A stretch of 36,650 nt of DNA. It comes from an uncultured Spirochaetota bacterium (GTDB taxonomy: Bacteria > Spirochaetota > Spirochaetia > Treponematales > UBA12059). Positions 8,601 to 16,831 of this stretch are shown here, piece after piece. Below the pieces are notes generated by a model that searched no databases, was not told where the DNA came from, and worked only from the letters and a program-made list of their open reading frames with translations. Positions within the stretch are counted from its first letter, which is position 1. Every line of letters starts with the position of its first letter. The position numbers and the translations under genes are program-made. The stretch is taken from assembly GCA_937873275.1 (NCBI GenBank), contig CALMRC010000043.1, positions 1-36,650 of the forward strand, written 5' to 3'.

Positions 8601-11600
8601 CGCCGCCTCCTGGACTGCGGCTCTCAGCTTCCTGCCCTCCGAGGAAGGCCCTCGGATGCTCCATGTCGTCGCCCGGGACTCGGCGGGCAACTGGAGCCCC
8701 GCCCCGGCCACCGCGGCCTTCAACCTGGACCAGGCGCCGCCGGAGGTCCAAGCCTTCGGGTTCGGGGCGGGAACCGTCAACACCGTCGGAGGCACCGGCT
8801 ACGCCAAGGGGGACTTCTCCTTCTCCTTCACGGCCTACGACAGCAACGCCCTGACCAACGTCCGGGTGAGTCGGAACGGCACCCAGATCTTCAACGGGGA
8901 CTACTCGACCTCGAGCCAGCCCGTCACGGTCAATGAGACGGTGGGCGGTCCCGGACTGTCCGACGGCATCTACGAGTACGTCATCACCGTGACGGACGTC
9001 GTAGGCAAGACCGCGACCCTGACCCGCAGCGTCGTCGTGGATACCGCGGGGCCCCTCGCGGAGATCGTCAGCCTCACCCCGGTGCTTTCGATAAGCGGAA
9101 CCGATTACGTGAACGGCACGATCCGTTTCACCGCCTCCGCCTCGGACGGGAACGGGCTGACCGGGGTCAAGTGGTGGCTTCTGCCGGCCGCGGACCCCGC
9201 TCCGGCGGATTACGACGCCGCCGGCGGCACCGCCTTCGGGGCGGCTCCGTACTCGGCCACGGTGAATACGACGAGCCTGTCCGATTCGACGGACTATGTC
9301 CTGTACGTGACGGCAAGGGACCGGGCTCTCAACGACACCCAGACGACCCGGGCCGTCACGGTGGAGCAGTACACGGACATCCCCGCGGTGACCCTGACCT
9401 ATCCCGGCTCGGGCGCCTTCGTGGGCGCCGGGTATACGGTGCGGGGTACGGTTACGGACGACGACGGCGTGGCCCCGGCCACGGTCCAGGTGAGCTACCA
9501 CGACGGAAGCGCGTGGAGCGCCTGGGTTTCCGCCACGGTCACGGGGACCGGACGGGAAGTGTCCTTCACTTATGTCCTTCCGATCGGAATCGGGGTGGAC
9601 GGACCCAAGCAGGTGAGGGCCCGGGCCGACGACGACGCGGCCGCCAAACTCGGGGGCGATCCCGCGGTTTCGGGAGCATCCCCCGACGTGTCGTTCACCC
9701 TCGACACCCTTCCTCCCGTGGCCTCCATCGCGGTGCCCGCAGCGGCCTCGGCCCGCAGGGTCACCTTCACGGTCTCCGGGGAAGTGGTGGAACAGAACCT
9801 GGACACCCTGCGCCTGAGCCTCGACGGCGGGCCGCAGGTCAACGCGGCGGCGGTCGGAGCCGGGGAGACCAAGACCTGGTCCTACGACCTTCCGGGTGCG
9901 GAATTCGACGCCCTCGCCGAAGGCCCCCATACGATCTCCGTGGAAGCGGTGGACCGGGTGGGCCGAAGCCAAACGGTGCAGCGTGTGTTCTACAAGGATA
10001 CTTCGGGACCGGCGATATCCTTCACCTCCATCGTGGAGGGGGGAAATACCATCGTAACCGAGACCTCCCCGGTCCTGAGGGGCGCCTTCTCGGACGAGTA
10101 CTCCGACATCGCCGCGAACTTCGAGTATCGGCTCGACTCCTCCCTGGATACGGATCCGTGGAACTCCGCGGCGGTCACGGGGAGCGGCAAGTCCGTCACC
10201 TGGGCCGTGCCCGTGGATGCCCTGGCGGACGGCAGTCATACCATAGACATCCGGATCCTGGACTCGGTCGGGAACCTCCGAACCAAGGAGGACGTGGCCT
10301 TCCGTCTGGACCGGGCGCTTCCGGTCATCAACATCTCGACGCCGGTTTCCGGAGGGATCTACGGAGTCGTCGCGGCGGGTCCCGCGTTCACCCTTTCCGG
10401 GACCGCCCAGGACGCCAACCTCGTCTCGGTCAGCGCCAAGCTGGGGTCGGGGCCGGAGACGGACATCACCGGGGCCGTCGCGGGCGGCACGAGCGTCTGG
10501 AGTTACCCCGTGGCAAAGGCGGACTTCGACGCCCTGTCCGACGGGGGCGGCACGATTACCTTGACGGCCGCGGATTCCGCGGGACGTACGTCCCAGGTGA
10601 CGTGGACATTCACGAAGGACACGACGGGGCCGGAGGCGGCCTTTAACAACCTGGACCTCGGCGGCACGACCGTCCTGCAGGACAGTCAACCCCGTGTCCA
10701 GGGCGGCCTCTCCGACTCGTACGGCGTCGCCTCCATGGAAAGTCGGGTGGAGCGCTACGATTACGCCGGGACCGTCTGGATCCTGGTGCAGGACTGGACT
10801 TCCTTGGGGGCTGCGGGAGGCCAAACCGTCGTCTCCTGGTCCAAGGACCTGGGAACGGCGGGCCTCAACCTGGCCGACGGGAGGTACCGGATCGCGGTCC
10901 GGGCTTCCGACCGGGCGTCGCCGGACGCGAACGTCCGTACGACCGCGGCCGTGGAATTCCGGATCGACCGGAACAACCCGTCCCTGACCCTGAACCCCGG
11001 CGGTCTCTTCCAACGGGTCGATTTTCCCGTCAGCGGCACGGCCTCGGACCTGAACACCGTGGCGTCCGTGCGGGCCAAGGTCGGGGACGGGGACTTCTCT
11101 TCCGGGACGGTGACATCCGCGGTGACTTCGAACGGGTACGCCACCTGGACGGTGACGGTCCCGACCGGCGGGCTTGCCGCCGGATCGTATACGGTGTACG
11201 TGGAGGCGGAGGACGGGGCCGGCCGGAAAAGCCAGCTGACCCGGGAGTTCAGCTTCGACAGCGCTCCCCCGGTCATCTCCGTCAGCGAGCCCCCGAACGG
11301 AAGCCGGGTCAACGGGCTCGTGACCATCCGGGGCACTTCCTCGGACGACAACGCCGTGGCCCTGGTCCAATACCGGATCGGGAACGGTGCGACCACCTGG
11401 CAGACCGCGGGGTTGGGGGGAGGGCTCTACAGCTGGAGCTACACCTTCTCGAACATCAACACCTACGCCAACACCTCGGACGTGACGGAGGTCGACCCGC
11501 TGACCGGTCTTCCCGCCTCGGGGACGAACGTCTGGGCCCTGCCGTTCCAGGTCCGGGTCACGGACGTGGCGGGCAACGCCGCGGAGGAGCTGTCCTACCG

Positions 11601-14600
11601 GCTCCTGGTGGATCCCGACATGGACGCGCCGGAAGTGACCGTCATCAGCCCGATGAACGACCAGATCGTCGGCGGCGAAGTCCGCGTGTCCGGGTACGCA
11701 TCCGACGACGACTGGGTGCGGAGCGTCGAAGTGCGGGTTGACCCTACCGGTACGGGAACCTCCTTCGAAGCTTGGGAGCCCGCCACCCTGGTGAACCAGG
11801 GAACCCAGGTAAACTGGTTCAAGAACATAAACACCTCCGGGGAATTGAACCCCGCGGCCGGAACGATCCGGGACGTCCGGATCCAGGTACGGGCCTACGA
11901 CTCCAAGGATTACGGGGTGACCCCGGGCATAACGGGGGACACGGTCGAGCTGAACGTCAAGTTCGACAGCGGTGTGCCGGTCATCCAGGACGTACGGGTG
12001 TTCCGGAACGGTTCGGAGGTCGAGTACGCGGCGGGCGTCCGGGCGGCGGGGGTCTTCTCGGTCCGGGCGAGCGTACGGGACGAGGGCGGCATCGCCAGCA
12101 TCAAGTGGCGCCGGGAAGGCCAGACGGTCTTCACGAACATACTGGCCGATCCCGCGTACACGACCCCGCCGACGGAACGGACCGCCGGGGCCTTCGAGGT
12201 CGGGCGGAAGTACCTGATCACCTCGATCGGCACGACGAACTTCATGGCGATCGGGGCCAGCAGCAATACCGTCGGGATCTCGTTCCTTGCCGAGGGGGCG
12301 GGAACAGGTACCGGCACCGCCTACGAGGCTACCGGGCCCCTGGCGGATCCCACCAACCAATACTTCCAGTACGAGGTTGAGATCGAGATCGACTCGACGA
12401 CCGTCAACGCCGGACAGTACGCGGACACCACGGGCTTCTTCTCCCTGGACCTCCAGGCCACGGACAATGCGACTCCCACGCCGTACCTGACCCAGGCGAG
12501 CCTGAACATCCAGATCGACAACTACTTCCCCTTCGGGGAGTACAGCTCCTCCGCGAGAGCCTCCACGGCGAATTACTACATCCAGGGCCGGGCCTGGGAT
12601 TCCGGGGTCGGTTCGGGAAGCATCCAGGGCATCGACCGGGTCGTGGTCTACTTCTACAAGAACGGAGCGTACATCGCCCCCGACGGAGGGGTTTTCAACG
12701 GCACCACCCGCACCCTCAAGGACATGACCGCGGGCGGAACCCTCCAGACCGTCGTCTTCCCGGCGGACGCCGCGTCGGGAATCGTCATCGACGGCAACGA
12801 GGTGACCTCGGATGTGGACGGCAGCGGATATATTGAAGGCTTCACCGACGACGGGATCTACAAGAACTGGTACGCCGTATACGACACGACCCAGCTGGGC
12901 GACGGTCCCATGGACCTGCACTACGTCGTCATCGACCGGGCCGGGAACGCGACCCGGTACGTCCAGGGGATCTACATCCGGAACAACGCGCCCCGGATCA
13001 CCGGGATCGTCATCGGAACCGACGTGGACGGCGACGGGACGGTCGGGGACATCGCCTCCGGGGAGAGCCGCCGGATCGCGGCGGCTTACGGGACGACGAA
13101 CTTCACGGTCCGCAACGAGCGCCTGGCCTTCGAGGTCGAGACGTCGGGCGGGAATCTTCCGAACCGCTACTCCATCGGCTATGTGACCGGCACGGCCTCC
13201 GTCGGGGCGGCGGCGCTGGTTCCCGGGAGCGTCTATACGATCGAGACCGCCGGAACCACCAACTGGACCCTCCTGGGCGCCCCGGACAATCTGGCGGGTA
13301 CGACCTTCGTGGCCGGAAGCCCGGGGACCGGGACCGGAACCGCGACGGTATATACGATCGCCCAGAAGAACATCGCGCCGTATACCTCCGCGGCCCTGAC
13401 CCTGGACGATTTCACGGCCATGCCCGATACGGTCACGGCCAACGGTGCGCGCTTCGTGGTGAAGGTGTACGACACGACCGTAGCCGCGGGAACGGAGGCG
13501 GATCAGCTGGCCGACGCGGTCGTAGTAGGGCTCAATATCGACAATGTGGACGATATAGCGCCGGTCATCGCGGCCGCGCCCGTCGGCCGCGAATACTCGT
13601 CCCCGGCCAGCTTCTCCGACGCAGACAAGACGTTGAAAGATGTGGACGACTACACGGAGAACCTCGTCACCACCGGCAGCGGAACTTCCCTGGTGAAACA
13701 CGGATACGCGCAGTACGCCCTGCATTCCGGGGACGGCGACGCGGACATCAGCGGAAAGGTCGTGTTCCTGGGCAAGGCGGCGGACAACCAGAGGATCGCC
13801 CGAATCACGGCCCGGATCCCCGGGTACAACGGGGGAGCCGCCTTCGACATCGCCCTCTGGGACGGATCGGCCCTGTCGGCGGCCTCGGCGGGCCGTACCC
13901 TGGCCGACGTGGCCGCGGGGACCTCGGACTGGGGTTTCGAGGCGGAGGCCGGCAGCCAGGCGGTGACGGAGACCTACGGTCACGTGCTCAACTGGAAGTT
14001 CGCCTGGAACTCCGCGGCCCTCTCCACCGTGACCGCCCCGAACGTAACCGTGACCTTCACGGCCTACGACGCGGGACCCTCGGGGGGCAACCCCTCCTCC
14101 GGGGACCTTGCCGTGGACGTGGTGCCGTACATCACTAGGATCTCCAATCCCGCGGGGCAGGGCGGTCTGTCGGACACGGTGATCCGGAGCTCCCGCGGGC
14201 GGTACAGCATCGAGTACCATGCCACGAACTATTTCCGGGCCAGCGGGTTCAACCTCTCGGGGGCGGTCGCGCATGTAAGCTCCACGGCCATCGACACCCA
14301 GCCCGGGACGACGAATCTCACCGTCGCCGCGACGACGACGACGACCGTCGATATCCGTAAGAACTTCAGCCTTTCCGGATACCTGACGCTCTTCGTGAAC
14401 GGCATGCCTAGCATCAACAATCTGAACGATCCCGATCCGGCGTACCACTCGGAAGCCTCTGTAAGCGATCCCCGTTCGACCTTGTGGACCGATGATCGGT
14501 ATCTGACGGTATGGAACCTGACCCAGGTCCTTCCGGCGGTCGCCAACCAGACCTTCTACTACCCGTCCATGGTCATGAACGGCGACCAGCCCATCTTCAG

Positions 14601-15756
14601 CTACGCCAACGACAACGACGGGTATACCTACAGGACCACGGGGGACGCGGCCTCCTCCCAGCGGGGCGGCATCTGGTACGAGCGTCACACGGCCCTGGCC
14701 CGGTCGGCGGGCGGGATCTACTGGATCCTTTCAGTCCAGGACGCCGTAGGGACCGGAGGCATCGGATACCTCTACCTCAACCGGGACCGGAACGTAAACG
14801 CCCTCCTTGGAGACACCCAGAACAACAACCACTTCGAGATCATAGGCCTGGACTACACGAGCCGGCAGATGAACCGGATCCGGTATCCCAAGCTCATCGT
14901 CGAGGGGCCGGACAACGCGACGAACATCTACATCTCCTACTTCGACGCCCATCCCTCCCGCCGGGAGCTGTCCTTCGTCTCCTTCCAGGCGTCCACCGCG
15001 ACGGCCTCGAATCTCACCCAGCCCTCGAACGACGCGGCCCGGGCCGCCCAGGTCCAGGTCATCCCGAACACGGCCAACGCCAGCAGCGAGTACTTCGACA
15101 TGGTCCGGATCGGGACGGGCGAGGTCGCGGTGGCCTACTTCGACGAGGCCGCCGGAGTCCTGAAGCTCCAATATTCGGGAGACGCTTGGAACGCGAACAA
15201 CCAGAGCGGAGCCGGGACCTGGACGGAGTTGACCGTGGACGACAGCATCCTGACGGGCTCCCACGTATCCATGACCGTCGGGCAGAGGAGCGGTACGACC
15301 TATCTCTACCTGGCGTACCACGACGCCGCCGAGACGGCCCTGAAATTCGCGCAAATCGATTGGTCCACCAAGGCCGTCACGAAAGCGGTGGTGGACAACC
15401 GGTTCTCCGTGGGTACTCGGACCAACGTCTTCGTGATCGATGAACTGCCCTACGTCTCCTTCTATTCCGATTCGTACAGCGGCACCCGGAATTCCATCCG
15501 CCTGGCCTACCCCGTGGCCGCCAACGGCCGAAGCGCGGCGGAAAACCTTCTGCAGCCCGGGGCCGACGCCGACGAGGAATACACGGGCAACTGGGAAGTC
15601 GCCGCGGTACCGGCCGTGACGGTCCCCAAGGGAGGGATCGAGCAGTTCAATCGTACCCAGTTGAACCAGTACACGAATGGGGCGTCCGTCCTGCCCGTCG
15701 TCGGCTGGCTTGCCGACCGGATCGAGTACGCCAAGCTCCAACCGACGGCACCGTGA
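5647..15756 (+). CDS. Giant (3369 aa) putative lipoprotein with ~14-15 Ig-like repeat domains and a distinct C-terminal domain
   Basis: SD AGAGG then ATG; lipobox-like LFLFGGC; repeated DTxPPxISV...xSGTAxDxNGxxxV...RARDxAGN Ig-like signatures through most of the length. Confidence 0.95.
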   Translation: MRSNKSRFPYVLHIFTILLFLFGGCRNPFSPGLGEKIDISAPSISLASHLPGEYLQDQVVFSGSATDDQKISAVRISFNGGASWNDVTSYDDSTKVWRHDLDTTSYPNGSFRIRLRAIDEAGKRTDTEDLVFTIDNLPPQIEIQVPAINPATYDPLLPPEIAMNGVVIGIVTDLQGVAVGYPQMKFWKETDSEPDWDDGIGVTEVKKTTDFRYRLSDAHPDEVGIFNLRLRAVDVSGGETIVPPPAQDPYKVKVISGDVLPVINLAFTSGDVNVVAGGTYAGEAFSFRVTANHPNGIDVVTLHRTPEGGSTDPVIWAADDLGSPTRTLDSPVLAVAPDGSDDGTYEFRIEAVSATGSVATYYKTVIVDATPPSVEITNLSPTVVDDSDPGNPVEYVNGVIQINALATDANAVLGSKWWMLPSADSAPADYDSPGGTAFATSTPSLSLDSTSLLDGTEYTFYIISRDRARNDTRISRVLSVSQGTDIPTAELTDIDTSVTTAAGAGVGGVNLLDTNARIRGILSDDDRVDVSSVTLSLNGTPVGTLDSLGLPGRSVSFSHNVDSLGQGVHYFELEFGDDASVKSGQPSASASIGPVYFVIDTSPPAISVDSPGAGTFQRASFTLSGTAADANGLATVTPGGSDEYIEVAFPEAPGTWVQVPVDPGTHAWSVAVGGGPSALFGGSYEGPRSVSLRARDRFGKLSTASFAFTVDTAAPTAVVSLPAADAWLSGASDSVQGTSSDATSSISQVRFWVGDEGASPPADAGTWTLASGTTSWNGSLNLSALGEGRKSIHARSRDAAGNWSVSAVRTFGIDQAIPGITETAVGTASAGRNAAFSLGGLLTDSNALASLTVTQAKGTDPAVVLQGGSVTGTSQAWSIADLPRDPASPADFLLADGVYAYALTVTDAAGKTSVLGRTITVDLTGPDVTITAPTPGAAVQGTALSASGTAADFGDVSPIAETRYAVTVPPALPPADYLAWTAASGAASWTAALSFLPSEEGPRMLHVVARDSAGNWSPAPATAAFNLDQAPPEVQAFGFGAGTVNTVGGTGYAKGDFSFSFTAYDSNALTNVRVSRNGTQIFNGDYSTSSQPVTVNETVGGPGLSDGIYEYVITVTDVVGKTATLTRSVVVDTAGPLAEIVSLTPVLSISGTDYVNGTIRFTASASDGNGLTGVKWWLLPAADPAPADYDAAGGTAFGAAPYSATVNTTSLSDSTDYVLYVTARDRALNDTQTTRAVTVEQYTDIPAVTLTYPGSGAFVGAGYTVRGTVTDDDGVAPATVQVSYHDGSAWSAWVSATVTGTGREVSFTYVLPIGIGVDGPKQVRARADDDAAAKLGGDPAVSGASPDVSFTLDTLPPVASIAVPAAASARRVTFTVSGEVVEQNLDTLRLSLDGGPQVNAAAVGAGETKTWSYDLPGAEFDALAEGPHTISVEAVDRVGRSQTVQRVFYKDTSGPAISFTSIVEGGNTIVTETSPVLRGAFSDEYSDIAANFEYRLDSSLDTDPWNSAAVTGSGKSVTWAVPVDALADGSHTIDIRILDSVGNLRTKEDVAFRLDRALPVINISTPVSGGIYGVVAAGPAFTLSGTAQDANLVSVSAKLGSGPETDITGAVAGGTSVWSYPVAKADFDALSDGGGTITLTAADSAGRTSQVTWTFTKDTTGPEAAFNNLDLGGTTVLQDSQPRVQGGLSDSYGVASMESRVERYDYAGTVWILVQDWTSLGAAGGQTVVSWSKDLGTAGLNLADGRYRIAVRASDRASPDANVRTTAAVEFRIDRNNPSLTLNPGGLFQRVDFPVSGTASDLNTVASVRAKVGDGDFSSGTVTSAVTSNGYATWTVTVPTGGLAAGSYTVYVEAEDGAGRKSQLTREFSFDSAPPVISVSEPPNGSRVNGLVTIRGTSSDDNAVALVQYRIGNGATTWQTAGLGGGLYSWSYTFSNINTYANTSDVTEVDPLTGLPASGTNVWALPFQVRVTDVAGNAAEELSYRLLVDPDMDAPEVTVISPMNDQIVGGEVRVSGYASDDDWVRSVEVRVDPTGTGTSFEAWEPATLVNQGTQVNWFKNINTSGELNPAAGTIRDVRIQVRAYDSKDYGVTPGITGDTVELNVKFDSGVPVIQDVRVFRNGSEVEYAAGVRAAGVFSVRASVRDEGGIASIKWRREGQTVFTNILADPAYTTPPTERTAGAFEVGRKYLITSIGTTNFMAIGASSNTVGISFLAEGAGTGTGTAYEATGPLADPTNQYFQYEVEIEIDSTTVNAGQYADTTGFFSLDLQATDNATPTPYLTQASLNIQIDNYFPFGEYSSSARASTANYYIQGRAWDSGVGSGSIQGIDRVVVYFYKNGAYIAPDGGVFNGTTRTLKDMTAGGTLQTVVFPADAASGIVIDGNEVTSDVDGSGYIEGFTDDGIYKNWYAVYDTTQLGDGPMDLHYVVIDRAGNATRYVQGIYIRNNAPRITGIVIGTDVDGDGTVGDIASGESRRIAAAYGTTNFTVRNERLAFEVETSGGNLPNRYSIGYVTGTASVGAAALVPGSVYTIETAGTTNWTLLGAPDNLAGTTFVAGSPGTGTGTATVYTIAQKNIAPYTSAALTLDDFTAMPDTVTANGARFVVKVYDTTVAAGTEADQLADAVVVGLNIDNVDDIAPVIAAAPVGREYSSPASFSDADKTLKDVDDYTENLVTTGSGTSLVKHGYAQYALHSGDGDADISGKVVFLGKAADNQRIARITARIPGYNGGAAFDIALWDGSALSAASAGRTLADVAAGTSDWGFEAEAGSQAVTETYGHVLNWKFAWNSAALSTVTAPNVTVTFTAYDAGPSGGNPSSGDLAVDVVPYITRISNPAGQGGLSDTVIRSSRGRYSIEYHATNYFRASGFNLSGAVAHVSSTAIDTQPGTTNLTVAATTTTTVDIRKNFSLSGYLTLFVNGMPSINNLNDPDPAYHSEASVSDPRSTLWTDDRYLTVWNLTQVLPAVANQTFYYPSMVMNGDQPIFSYANDNDGYTYRTTGDAASSQRGGIWYERHTALARSAGGIYWILSVQDAVGTGGIGYLYLNRDRNVNALLGDTQNNNHFEIIGLDYTSRQMNRIRYPKLIVEGPDNATNIYISYFDAHPSRRELSFVSFQASTATASNLTQPSNDAARAAQVQVIPNTANASSEYFDMVRIGTGEVAVAYFDEAAGVLKLQYSGDAWNANNQSGAGTWTELTVDDSILTGSHVSMTVGQRSGTTYLYLAYHDAAETALKFAQIDWSTKAVTKAVVDNRFSVGTRTNVFVIDELPYVSFYSDSYSGTRNSIRLAYPVAANGRSAAENLLQPGADADEEYTGNWEVAAVPAVTVPKGGIEQFNRTQLNQYTNGASVLPVVGWLADRIEYAKLQPTAP
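12190..12329 (+). repeat. Embedded GTTNF-IGA-N-G-F-AxGxGTGTGTA protein motif, copy 1
   Basis: FEVGRKYLITSIGTTNFMAIGASSNTVGISFLAEGAGTGTGTAYE. Confidence 0.7.
13213..13356 (+). repeat. Embedded GTTNW-LGA-N-G-F-AGxPGTGTGTA protein motif, copy 2
   Basis: LVPGSVYTIETAGTTNWTLLGAPDNLAGTTFVAGSPGTGTGTATVYT. Confidence 0.7.
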
Positions 15757-15769
15757 CGGGAGGACGACG

Positions 15770-16831
15770 GTGAAACCATCCGTACGACATGCCGAACGGC
15801 GGGCCGGAAAACTCCCGTCGGCAACTCCGGCCGGAGCCTCACATTTCTGGAAGATTGCGGCCGTTTCGACCCTGGTTCTTCTCATCCTGGCCGCGGGATA
15901 CTTCCTGCTCCGGTCTCGGCCGGTCTTCCTGGTGCAGGCGGACTACGCCGCGGCCTGGGAGAAACTTCTCCGGGAGGACCCCCGCGCGCCCGGGTGGCGG
16001 ATCGTGACGTACGATCCCCGGGAAGGGCCGCCCTCGAGCCGGGGGCTTCGTGGTTACAGGATCTCCCCGGACAGGGAACGCCGGGCCCCTTCGGACCGGA
16101 CGGCCTCGACCGGATCGGCGGAGCCCGTCCCCGTCACGATACCGCGCCGGGGCCTCTCCCGGGACCCGGCGCCGCCGGACGGAGTTCTGCCCCTGGCGGT
16201 GGATCCGTGGATGGTCTTCCGCCGCCATTCCGGCCCGCCTCCGTCGCGGGTCTTCCTGGAAAAGGGCGGATCCGGAGGGGTCGTCCTGCTTCCGGGCGGG
16301 GAGCCCGAAGCCCTCCGTGCCTGGGCGGCCCAGGAACTTCAGAACCGGCCCGGGGCGTTCCCCGCGGAGCCGGGTCCCTGGCTCGAACGAGCGGGCCTTC
16401 TTGCCCGGGACGGGCGCTTCCAGCCCGGAGCCCTCACCGCGCGCTGGGATGACGTCCTTTCCCGGCTTCTAGGCCCCGGCGTCTCCTGGTTGTACGCCCC
16501 CTTGAGCCGGGTGCAGACCCTCTCGGGGGACCGGACGAGCCTCCTGGAAGCCGATCCCTTCCCGCCGCGGGAAGGCTGGAACGAGTTCGGCCTGCAGGCC
16601 CGCATCCTCTGGGCCGTGCCCCTGGGGGAAGGAACACCCCGGGGATTCACGGCTTCCGCGGCCCGTTGGCTTCGGGATCCGGCCACCCAGACCCGTCTCG
16701 GGGCGATCCTGGACTGGGCACCCGCCCATCGGGACGCCCGGGCGTCGAACCCCCTGGCGCGGGCCGCCCAGGAGGCCTGGCTCGAAAGCACCTACGTTTG
16801 GGAGGCTCCCGAATATGTTCACATCGACTGA
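15770..16831 (+). CDS. Hypothetical single-pass membrane-anchored protein
   Basis: GTG start 13 nt after the giant gene stop with SD GGGAGGACG; N-terminal TM helix (IAAVSTLVLLILAAGYFLL); Pro/Arg-rich remainder. Confidence 0.8.
   Translation: MKPSVRHAERRAGKLPSATPAGASHFWKIAAVSTLVLLILAAGYFLLRSRPVFLVQADYAAAWEKLLREDPRAPGWRIVTYDPREGPPSSRGLRGYRISPDRERRAPSDRTASTGSAEPVPVTIPRRGLSRDPAPPDGVLPLAVDPWMVFRRHSGPPPSRVFLEKGGSGGVVLLPGGEPEALRAWAAQELQNRPGAFPAEPGPWLERAGLLARDGRFQPGALTARWDDVLSRLLGPGVSWLYAPLSRVQTLSGDRTSLLEADPFPPREGWNEFGLQARILWAVPLGEGTPRGFTASAARWLRDPATQTRLGAILDWAPAHRDARASNPLARAAQEAWLESTYVWEAPEYVHID

Noticed and set aside
7861-14688. 2275-aa minus-strand ORF antisense to the giant gene
   Set aside because: High-GC codon bias keeps the antisense frame open; the translation is low-complexity Gly/Arg/Asp/Val with no domains, while the sense frame has clear Ig repeats and a signal peptide.
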